Below are positions 1 through 5,181 of a stretch of 5,181 bases of DNA, piece after piece. How positions within the stretch are numbered: position 1 is the stretch's first letter; every line of letters begins with the position of its first letter. The translations under genes were made by a program, and so were the position numbers. The notes below the pieces were generated by a model that was given only the letters and a program-made list of their open reading frames with translations, made no database searches and was not told the origin of the DNA. The stretch is from Dehalococcoidales bacterium (GTDB lineage: Bacteria; Chloroflexota; Dehalococcoidia; Dehalococcoidales; UBA5627). The DNA lies in the NCBI GenBank assembly GCA_041656115.1, contig JBBAED010000016.1, positions 1 to 5,181 on the forward strand, written 5' to 3'.

Positions 1-826
1 TGAAGTTTTAGGTGCCGAGTCTCTTTCAAAACTTTTTTCAACCTCCCGCTCGGTTGCTGAAATTGCCAATGTTTCTGTCCATAAAGGAACTCCCTATATC
101 GGTAAAAGTGCTTTTGCCCATAAAGGGGGGATGCATATTGACGGAATTGCCAAAAACCCCAAATCGTTTGAGCATATAGACCCTGAGGCTGTCGGAAACG
201 CAAGAAGACTTCTTATGAGTGAAGTTGCCGGAAGAGCAACAATTTTAAGGCGGATTCAACGGTATGCACCTCATCTCGACAAAGAGGCTCCACAGACAAA
301 ACAGATTATGGAGACTTTAAAACTTATGGAGATGGATGGATACCAGTTTGAAGGAGCAGAGAGCTCGTTTGAGCTGATTATTGCCAAAAATTTAGGAAAG
401 TACAAACCTTACTTTATTTTAGACCACTATAAAACTTTTGGGGAGAGACCTCTTGGAAGTAATCCTGATGAGGGGCATACTGCAGTTGTGAAAGTAAGTG
501 TTGACGGTAAAACCGCAATAGATGTCGCCCAGGGAGATGGACCTGTACACGCTTTAGATAACGCGCTTAGGAAAGTCTTAGGAGATTTTTATCCGATATT
601 ATCGACAATCCACTTAACCGATTATAAAGTTAGAGTCCTTGATTCCCAACAGGCATCGGCTGCCAAAGTAAGGGTTTTAATTGAGACCAGCGACCGTGAA
701 AACTCTTGGTCAACGGTAGGGGTTTCAACCGACATTATTGAAGCAAGTTGGATGGCTTTGGTCGATTCAATTGAATATAAACTGATGAAGGAGGGGATAA
801 GTCCTCCTCAAGGAGCAGATGTATGA
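1..826 (+). CDS. cimA: (R)-citramalate synthase, C-terminal 274 residues (5' end outside window)
   Basis: This enzyme of the DRE-TIM/2-isopropylmalate synthase family condenses pyruvate and acetyl-CoA to (R)-citramalate, the first step of threonine-independent isoleucine synthesis. The frame is open to the left edge (first complete codon at base 2), so the ATG at 131 is internal, and the catalytic TIM barrel is mostly missing. Visible are the family signature SAFAHKGGMH (residues 36-45 of the fragment), then EHIDPEAVGN (57-66), then a linker helix region. From about residue 135 to the end lies a LeuA-type dimer/regulatory domain with GDGPVHALDNAL (178-189) and STVGVSTDIIEASW (237-250). The long linker ending GYQFEGAESSFELI, and HKGG in place of the HQDG of LeuA, fit the long bacterial citramalate synthases (TIGR00977-like) rather than 2-isopropylmalate or homocitrate synthase. 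In relatives the C-terminal domain gives feedback inhibition by isoleucine; I infer the same here. It overlaps leuC by ATGA. Confidence 0.93.
   Translation, partial: EVLGAESLSKLFSTSRSVAEIANVSVHKGTPYIGKSAFAHKGGMHIDGIAKNPKSFEHIDPEAVGNARRLLMSEVAGRATILRRIQRYAPHLDKEAPQTKQIMETLKLMEMDGYQFEGAESSFELIIAKNLGKYKPYFILDHYKTFGERPLGSNPDEGHTAVVKVSVDGKTAIDVAQGDGPVHALDNALRKVLGDFYPILSTIHLTDYKVRVLDSQQASAAKVRVLIETSDRENSWSTVGVSTDIIEASWMALVDSIEYKLMKEGISPPQGADV
811..815 (+). promoter_or_regulatory. Ribosome binding site of leuC, inside the cimA 3' end
   Basis: AGGAG lies 7 nt before the ATG at 823 and favours that start over the in-frame ATGs at 829 and 835. The site is coding for the last residues of CimA. It can pair with an upstream CCTCC tract (see findings), so access to it may depend on translation of cimA. 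Confidence 0.8.
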
Positions 827-2082
827 GTATGACTATGAGTCAGAAAATCTTAGCCAGCTGCGCTAAGGTTGAAAAAGTCGAAGCAGGACAGTTAATAATG
901 GCTGATTTAGATTTAGTTCTAGGTAACGATATTACCGCTCCGGTAGCGATAAAAGAGTTTGCAAAATTTGGGGTAAAAGATGTTTTTGATAACAAAAAGG
1001 TAGCTTTGGTACCCGACCACTTTACTCCCAACAAAGATATAAAAGCTGCCCAGCAGTGCAAAATCTTAAGAGAATTTGCCCATGAAAAAGAGATTGAAAA
1101 CTACTTTGAAATAGGGCAAATGGGGATAGAACATGCTCTGCTACCCGAGCAGGGGTTGGTTAATGCCGGTGATTTAATAATCGGAGCCGACAGTCATACC
1201 TGCACTTACGGAGCTCTGGGAGCTTTTTCAACCGGAGTTGGTTCAACCGACATGGCTGCTGCGATGGCCAGCGGAAAGGGGTGGTTTAAAGTTCCCTCAG
1301 CCCTGAAATTTAATTTGACGGGAAAACTCTCAAAATGGGTCTCCGGTAAAGATGTAATTCTCCATATAATCGGAATGATCGGAGTAGACGGGGCTCTCTA
1401 CAAATCGATGGAATTCTGTGGTGAAGGGGTGAAAAATCTCTCAATCGACGACCGTTTCACAATCTGTAACATGGCTATTGAAGCCGGTGCCAAAAATGGG
1501 ATATTCGGAGTCGATGAGATCACCTTAGAATATCTTAAAGAGCACCATAAAGGGACACCCAAAATTTTTGAAGCCGACAGTGATGCAGTTTACGAGAAAG
1601 TTTATGAGATTGATTTATCAAAAATAAGGCCGACAGTAGCCTATCCCCATCTTCCTGAAAATACAAAAACTATTGACGAGGTTGAAAAAATAGAGATAGA
1701 CCAAGTTGTTATCGGATCCTGTACAAACGGACGGATAAGTGATTTGAGGGTAGCCGCAAAAATACTGAAAAACAAAAAAGTGAATCCAAAGGTGAGAACA
1801 ATCATATTTCCCGCAACTCAAAAAATCTATTTACAGGCCCTTAAAGAGGGATTGTTGGAGATTTTTGTCGAAGCGGGAGCAGTGGTGAGTACCCCCACCT
1901 GCGGTCCCTGCTTAGGCGGTCATATGGGAATACTAGCCGATAAAGAGCGGGCTGTGGCAACCACAAACCGAAACTTTGTGGGAAGAATGGGTCATCCCGG
2001 CAGCGAAGTCTATTTAGCCAGTCCGGCAGTAGCTGCGGCAAGCGCCCTGACAGGGTATATAACAAATCCGGAAACAGTTTAA
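823..2082 (+). CDS. leuC: 3-isopropylmalate / (R)-2-methylmalate dehydratase, large subunit
   Basis: This is the large, [4Fe-4S]-binding subunit of isopropylmalate isomerase in the aconitase superfamily. With LeuD it isomerises 2- to 3-isopropylmalate (leucine), and, next to CimA, citramalate to 3-methylmalate through citraconate (isoleucine). At 419 residues it is the short archaeal/HacA-like form, against about 466 for the enterobacterial enzyme. Visible motifs are LVLGNDITAP (31-40), VPDHFTPNKD (63-72), IGADSHTCTYGALGAFSTGV (120-139), IGSCTNGR (297-304) and TPTCGPCLGGH (357-367). The three cluster cysteines are C300, C360 and C363. The C-terminal NRNFVGRMGHPGSEVYLASP is also intact, so the protein looks complete and functional. 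The start at 823 is supported by AGGAG at 811-815 and by the ATGA overlap with cimA. Homoaconitase cannot be excluded from motifs alone, but the neighbours argue for LeuC. Its stop codon is part of the leuD Shine-Dalgarno sequence. Confidence 0.96.
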   Translation: MSMTMSQKILASCAKVEKVEAGQLIMADLDLVLGNDITAPVAIKEFAKFGVKDVFDNKKVALVPDHFTPNKDIKAAQQCKILREFAHEKEIENYFEIGQMGIEHALLPEQGLVNAGDLIIGADSHTCTYGALGAFSTGVGSTDMAAAMASGKGWFKVPSALKFNLTGKLSKWVSGKDVILHIIGMIGVDGALYKSMEFCGEGVKNLSIDDRFTICNMAIEAGAKNGIFGVDEITLEYLKEHHKGTPKIFEADSDAVYEKVYEIDLSKIRPTVAYPHLPENTKTIDEVEKIEIDQVVIGSCTNGRISDLRVAAKILKNKKVNPKVRTIIFPATQKIYLQALKEGLLEIFVEAGAVVSTPTCGPCLGGHMGILADKERAVATTNRNFVGRMGHPGSEVYLASPAVAAASALTGYITNPETV

Positions 2083-2087
2083 GGAGG
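2080..2087 (+). promoter_or_regulatory. Perfect Shine-Dalgarno of leuD overlapping the leuC stop
   Basis: TAAGGAGG is a full complement of the canonical 16S rRNA 3' tail (CCTCCTTA). It sits 5 nt before the leuD ATG at 2093, and its TAA is the leuC stop codon. Terminating LeuC ribosomes are therefore already on the leuD initiation site, as expected for stoichiometric synthesis of the two subunits. Confidence 0.88.
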
Positions 2088-2092
2088 AGCCG

Positions 2093-2587
2093 ATGAAAGT
2101 TAAAGGGAAAGTTTTCAGATATTTAGATAATGTGGATACCGATGTAATAATTCCGGCTCGCTATTTAAATACCAGCGATCCAAAAGAGCTGGCCAGCCAT
2201 TGCATGGAAGATATCGATGCCGATTTTATAAAAAATGTTAAAGAGGGCGATATAATCGTTGCCCAGAAAAACTTCGGGTGCGGCTCTTCCCGGGAGCATG
2301 CCCCCCTGGCAATAAAGAGCGCCGGAATCAGCTGCGTTATTGCGGCTTCATTTGCCCGTATTTTTTATCGCAACTCAATCAACATAGGGCTTCCGATTTT
2401 AGAGTGTGAAGAGGCTGTCAAAGGAATAAAGAGCGGCGATATTGTCTCTGTCGATTTTGAGAGCGGGAAAATTACAAATGAGACAACCAAAGAGAGTTAC
2501 TATGCCCAGCCGTTTCCTCCGTTTATTCAAAAGATGATTGAAGCTGAAGGCTTGGTAAACTACATGGCTCAGGAGATACAAAAATGA
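2093..2587 (+). CDS. leuD: 3-isopropylmalate / (R)-2-methylmalate dehydratase, small subunit
   Basis: This is the swivelling small subunit (aconitase domain 4) that pairs with LeuC to form the heterodimeric isomerase. It has 164 residues, typical of the short archaeal/HacB-like form and shorter than the enterobacterial LeuD of about 200. Visible are NVDTDVIIPARYLNT (13-27), the substrate-binding signature FGCGSSREHAPLAIKSAG (61-78), and SFARIFYRNSINIGLP (86-101). The loop after ARYL, which tunes substrate choice in characterised archaeal isopropylmalate isomerase and homoaconitase small subunits, reads YLNT here. I believe this is common in bacterial LeuD of this type, but it does not by itself settle specificity. 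The gene starts 10 nt after leuC behind a perfect Shine-Dalgarno and overlaps leuB by ATGA. I infer that it serves both the leucine and the citramalate-isoleucine branch. Confidence 0.96.
   Translation: MKVKGKVFRYLDNVDTDVIIPARYLNTSDPKELASHCMEDIDADFIKNVKEGDIIVAQKNFGCGSSREHAPLAIKSAGISCVIAASFARIFYRNSINIGLPILECEEAVKGIKSGDIVSVDFESGKITNETTKESYYAQPFPPFIQKMIEAEGLVNYMAQEIQK
2571..2575 (+). promoter_or_regulatory. Ribosome binding site of leuB, inside the leuD 3' end
   Basis: AGGAG lies 8 nt before the ATG at 2584. The in-frame ATG at 2590, which would give the common family start MKIAVV, is 14 nt away. The site therefore favours 2584, which also creates the ATGA overlap with leuD. Confidence 0.78.
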
Positions 2588-3648
2588 GAATGAAAATAGC
2601 CGTTGTTGCCGGTGACGGAATCGGTCCCGATATTACCAGTGAAGCAATCAAAGTTCTCGACACCGTTGCATTAAAATATAACCATAAACTCGATTACTCC
2701 TTTTACCTTGCGGGCGGGATAGCATTGGACAGTGTGGGAGTACCTCTTCCCGCATCAACTTTAGAGGGGTGTAAAGATGCCGAGGCTCTCCTTTTGGGAG
2801 CAGTAGGCGGGCCTAAATGGGATGGTTTGGAGGGTGATATGCGTCCCGAAAAAGCCCTTTTAGGCTTAAGGGGAGAGTTGGGTCTCTTTTGTAACTTACG
2901 ACCAGCTATTTTATACCCTCAATTAATCGAAGCATGTCCCTTGAAAAAAGAACTTGTCGCAGACGGATTGGATATAATGGTTGTAAGAGAACTTACCGGC
3001 GGAATCTATTTTGGTAAAAGGGGACTCAATGAAGCCAAAGACAGAGCTTTCGATACAATGGAGTACTCCGTTTTTGAAGTTGAAAGGATTGCTAAAATCG
3101 CCTTTGAACTTGCCCGGAAAAGGCAAAAGAGACTTACCAGTGTCGATAAAGCCAATATCCTGGAGAGCTCACGGTTGTGGAGAAGAACTGTCGATAAACT
3201 GAAAATTAACTATCCTGATGTCGAAGTTAATCACATGTATGTCGATAACGCTGCCATGCAGTTAGTCAGAAAACCCAGACAGTTTGATGTAATTGTTACG
3301 ACCAATATGTTTGGTGACATTCTCAGTGATGAAGCAAGTCAGATAACCGGTTCGATAGGAATGCTCCCTTCAGCCAGCTTAAGAGAAGACAGCTTCGGAA
3401 TGTATGAACCGATTCACGGCTCTGCTCCCGATATTGCTTCAACCGATAAAGCTAATCCGATAGCGATGATTTTGTCGGTTGCAATGATGCTCAGACACTC
3501 CTTTGGGTTAAATGAGGAGGCAGAGGCGGTTGAACTTGCCGTAAGTGCAACCTTGGATGAAAATTATCGCACACTCGATATTGCCAGTGAGAATATGAAA
3601 ATTGTCGGAACAAAAAAGATGGGCTCACTGATAGCCGAAAAAATTTAA
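2584..3648 (+). CDS. leuB: 3-isopropylmalate / 3-methylmalate dehydrogenase
   Basis: This NAD-dependent beta-decarboxylating dehydrogenase oxidises 3-isopropylmalate to 4-methyl-2-oxopentanoate (leucine). In the citramalate route it oxidises 3-methylmalate to 2-oxobutanoate. Its 354 residues match the family length. Visible are GDGIGPD (10-16), LLGAVGGPKWD (70-80), LRGELGLFCNLRPA (95-108), VVRELTGGIYFG (133-144), TSVDKANILESSRLWR (185-200), the metal-binding DNAAMQL (221-227) and NMFGDILSDEASQITGSIGM (241-260), and the NAD-binding EPIHGSAPDIA (275-285). The expected catalytic and substrate residues are present by alignment with the Thermus enzyme: R96, R106, R135, Y142, K189, D221, D245 and D249. 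The intact RELTGG(I)YFG and LRGELGL loops fit isopropylmalate rather than isocitrate or tartrate dehydrogenase. The start at 2584 is chosen from AGGAG at 2571-2575. A phased A AAA AAG heptamer occurs near the 3' end (see findings). Confidence 0.96.
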   Translation: MRMKIAVVAGDGIGPDITSEAIKVLDTVALKYNHKLDYSFYLAGGIALDSVGVPLPASTLEGCKDAEALLLGAVGGPKWDGLEGDMRPEKALLGLRGELGLFCNLRPAILYPQLIEACPLKKELVADGLDIMVVRELTGGIYFGKRGLNEAKDRAFDTMEYSVFEVERIAKIAFELARKRQKRLTSVDKANILESSRLWRRTVDKLKINYPDVEVNHMYVDNAAMQLVRKPRQFDVIVTTNMFGDILSDEASQITGSIGMLPSASLREDSFGMYEPIHGSAPDIASTDKANPIAMILSVAMMLRHSFGLNEEAEAVELAVSATLDENYRTLDIASENMKIVGTKKMGSLIAEKI

Positions 3649-3658
3649 AAAGAGAAGG

Positions 3659-3664
3659 AAGGAG
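3659..3664 (+). promoter_or_regulatory. Ribosome binding site of ilvE in the leuB-ilvE gap
   Basis: AAGGAG ends 6 nt before the ATG at 3671. It lies in the 22-nt purine-rich spacer (3649-3670), the longest non-coding stretch in the window. The spacer has no room for a terminator or promoter, so ilvE is cotranscribed with leuB. Confidence 0.82.
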
Positions 3665-3670
3665 AAATTC

Positions 3671-4555
3671 ATGAGCGAGCAGATTGTCTATTTGGAAGGT
3701 GCTTACATCCCATTGTCAGAGGCTAAAATTTCAATTATGGATCACGGAGTATTGTACGGTGACGGGATTTTCGAAGGAATTAGGGCATACAACTCTCATG
3801 TGTTTCGTTTTGATGATCACCTCAAACGCTTTGAGGCTGCCGCAAAAGCGATAAAACTTAATCTTCCTGTCTCTATTGAAGAGGTAAAAGAGATTGTGCT
3901 GGAAACTTGCCGCAAAAATAATCTTGAAAACGGCTACATACGGTTGGTCTGTACGAGAGGGGCCGACGGTCTGGGTCTTTTTCCCTCCCCGAAAGCCCAT
4001 CCCCCCCGACTATTTTGTATAGCAGCACAAATAGCACTCTACAGCAGTGAAGCTTACAAACGGGGTTTAAAGGTTATTACAAGTCAGTTAAGACGCAATA
4101 AAGCTACGATAGTTGACCCGCAGATTAAGAGTCTTAACTATCTTAACAACATTATGGCTTCGATTGAGGCAAACAGATACGGTGCCGATGAGGCTCTGCT
4201 GTTAAACGAAGAGGGTTTAGTTACAGAATGTACCGGCGACAACGTCTTTTTCGTTAAAAACGGTGTTGTTTATACTCCTCCCATTTGGTTGGGAACATTG
4301 GATGGGATTACCCGCAAAGTGGTAATCGAGATTTGTAAAAAATTGGATATTGAGGTTAAAGAGGAACCTTTTACCCGCTTTAATCTCCTTAATGCCGACG
4401 AGGCTTTTTTAACGGGAACCGCTGCCGAAATTATTGCTTTAACCGAACTGGACGGACAAAAAATTGGTAACGGAGTTGCAGGAAAGATTACCTTAAAATT
4501 GCTTGAAGCTTTCCACGAATACGTTAAAAAGCCTGAAAGTGGATCAAAGATATGA
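3671..4555 (+). CDS. ilvE: Branched-chain amino acid aminotransferase (PLP fold type IV)
   Basis: This enzyme transfers an amino group from glutamate to the 2-oxo acids of Ile, Val and Leu, the last step of all three pathways. Its 294 residues are normal for class IV aminotransferases. Visible are DHGVLYGDGIFEGIRAYN (24-41), GYIRLVCTRG (88-97) and DPQIKSLNYLNNIMA (149-163). K153 in that last motif is the probable PLP Schiff-base lysine. Next come ADEALLLNEEGLVTE (172-186), CTGDNVFFV (187-195) with E186 at the expected PLP N1-contact position, GTLDGITR (208-215, phosphate-binding loop) and AFLTGTAAEI (245-254). The YGDGIFEGIR motif (29-38) and the GTLDGITR loop fit branched-chain aminotransferase better than D-alanine aminotransferase or aminodeoxychorismate lyase, and the operon agrees. 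This is the form common in anaerobic bacteria and archaea rather than the E. coli form. It overlaps ilvD by ATGA. Confidence 0.95.
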   Translation: MSEQIVYLEGAYIPLSEAKISIMDHGVLYGDGIFEGIRAYNSHVFRFDDHLKRFEAAAKAIKLNLPVSIEEVKEIVLETCRKNNLENGYIRLVCTRGADGLGLFPSPKAHPPRLFCIAAQIALYSSEAYKRGLKVITSQLRRNKATIVDPQIKSLNYLNNIMASIEANRYGADEALLLNEEGLVTECTGDNVFFVKNGVVYTPPIWLGTLDGITRKVVIEICKKLDIEVKEEPFTRFNLLNADEAFLTGTAAEIIALTELDGQKIGNGVAGKITLKLLEAFHEYVKKPESGSKI

Positions 4556-5181
4556 GAAGTGATTTAATGAAAAAAGGGAGTGAGCGTGCACCGCATCGCT
4601 CTCTGATGAAAGCTTTGGGGCTGACTGACAGAGAGATTGAAGCCCCTTTAATCGGGGTTGTAAACTCAGCCAATGCAATAGTACCGGGACATGTCCATAT
4701 TAATCGGATTGTCGAAGCGGTTAAAAGCGGTGTTCGAAGTGCCGGGGGGACACCCGTTGAATTTCCTGTCATCGGCGTTTGTGACGGAATAGCAATGGGG
4801 CATATCGGTATGAAGTACTCGTTGGCCAGCCGTGAGTTGATAGCCGACTCCATTGAAGTAATGGCAATGGCTCACCCTTTTGATGCTTTGGTAATGGTTC
4901 CCAACTGCGATAAAATAGTTCCGGCAATGTTGATGGCAGCTGCAAGGATAAATATCCCGACAATTGTTGTTTCCGGTGGCCCCATGTTGGCAGGTATAGT
5001 TCCTGGAACCAAAACAGCCATTAATTTAAATACAGTATTTGAAGCCGTGGGCTCGCACGCTGCAGGAACGATGAGTGACGAAGAACTTCTTGACTGTGAA
5101 AATTATGCCTGTCCGACATGCGGATCTTGTTCGGGAATGTTTACCGCAAACAGCATGAACTGCCTGACCGAAGCTATCGGA
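4552..5181 (+). CDS. ilvD: Dihydroxy-acid dehydratase, N-terminal 210 residues (3' end outside window)
   Basis: This Fe-S dehydratase of the IlvD/Edd family converts 2,3-dihydroxy-isovalerate and 2,3-dihydroxy-3-methylvalerate to the 2-oxo acids of valine (and so leucine) and isoleucine. The frame is open from ATG 4552 to the right edge, about 210 of an expected 550-560 residues. Visible are MRSDLMKKGSERAPHR (1-16), VVNSANAIVPGHVH (36-49), IGVCDGIAMGHIGMKYSLAS (74-93), SRELIADSIEVM (93-104), VPNCDKIVPAM (116-126) and ACPTCGSCSGMFTANSMNCL (186-205). Likely cofactor ligands by family alignment are D78, C119, D120, K121 (the lysine that is carbamylated in homologues) and C193. At the third cluster position of [2Fe-2S] members (TPCN) this protein has VPGH, as in the E. 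coli [4Fe-4S] enzyme. Only a weak GGA (4541-4543) precedes the start, so initiation probably relies on coupling to ilvE through the ATGA overlap. A second in-frame ATG lies at 4567, but relatives begin with the MRSD..KKG segment. Confidence 0.95.
   Translation, partial: MRSDLMKKGSERAPHRSLMKALGLTDREIEAPLIGVVNSANAIVPGHVHINRIVEAVKSGVRSAGGTPVEFPVIGVCDGIAMGHIGMKYSLASRELIADSIEVMAMAHPFDALVMVPNCDKIVPAMLMAAARINIPTIVVSGGPMLAGIVPGTKTAINLNTVFEAVGSHAAGTMSDEELLDCENYACPTCGSCSGMFTANSMNCLTEAIG

Noticed and set aside
131..826. A start of the first gene at the ATG at 131
   Set aside because: The same frame is open to the left edge and encodes conserved family sequence (GKSAFAHKGG) just before this methionine, so the ATG is internal.
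1225..1251. Repeated TTCAACCG words with local dyad symmetry in leuC, also seen near 724 and 3438, as a possible operator
   Set aside because: They sit inside conserved coding sequence for Ser-Thr-(Gly/Asp) motifs, are far from any start of transcription, and have no regular spacing.
3011..3202. Plus-strand 63-codon frame nested in leuB
   Set aside because: It overlaps conserved LeuB catalytic segments in another frame, and its product is not recognisable.
3649..3670. The leuB-ilvE gap as a site for a terminator or internal promoter
   Set aside because: Only 22 nt of purine-rich sequence with a ribosome binding site; no hairpin plus T run, and too short for a -35/-10 pair of its own.
4001..4007. 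Run of seven C residues in ilvE, a possible frameshift or sequencing error
   Set aside because: The IlvE frame is intact with conserved motifs on both sides; the run simply encodes part of His-Pro-Pro-Arg.
4524..4853. Minus-strand open frame of 109 codons opposite the ilvD start
   Set aside because: It is antisense to well-conserved IlvD motifs, shows no recognisable family, and lies in a fully plus-strand operon. It is a shadow frame, as are the minus-strand frames at 3731-4000, 1618-1821, 1841-2065, 2399-2581 and 2923-3126.

Overview
The window holds part of one tightly packed plus-strand operon for branched-chain amino acid biosynthesis. In order it contains the 3' part of a citramalate synthase gene (cimA), leuC, leuD, leuB, ilvE, and the 5' part of ilvD. 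Every base except two short gaps (10 and 22 nt) is coding. Three of the five junctions are ATGA stop/start overlaps. I see no promoter, terminator, RNA gene, mobile element, repeat array or CRISPR. The operon promoter and any leader must lie upstream of the left edge, and the operon runs past the right edge.

How the genes work together: CimA condenses pyruvate with acetyl-CoA to (R)-citramalate. LeuCD isomerises it through citraconate to 3-methylmalate, and LeuB oxidises that to 2-oxobutanoate. This is a route to isoleucine that bypasses threonine deaminase. The same LeuCD and LeuB can also carry out the two later steps of leucine synthesis. IlvD supplies the 2-oxo acids for valine and isoleucine, and also the leucine precursor. 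IlvE makes the final transamination to Ile, Val and Leu. Missing from the window are acetolactate synthase (ilvB/ilvN), ketol-acid reductoisomerase (ilvC) and 2-isopropylmalate synthase (leuA). They may flank it or lie elsewhere.

Organism: a bacterium with moderate-to-low GC by eye and strong Shine-Dalgarno sites (including a perfect TAAGGAGG). LeuC/LeuD are the short, archaeal/HacA-HacB-like form. CimA is the long bacterial type with a LeuA-type regulatory domain. LeuC carries a [4Fe-4S] cluster, and IlvD lacks the TPCN cysteine of the [2Fe-2S] enzymes, so it is probably of the oxygen-labile type. Together this suggests an anaerobe or microaerophile, such as Clostridia-like Firmicutes or another anaerobic lineage (Deferribacterota, Desulfobacterota, Chloroflexota). 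The sequence alone does not let me choose among these.

I do not find a previously undescribed system. The less ordinary observations are a possible anti-Shine-Dalgarno switch at the cimA/leuC junction, and a correctly phased A AAA AAG slippery heptamer near the end of leuB whose -1 product would stop exactly at the ilvE start codon. Both are weak hypotheses that can be tested.
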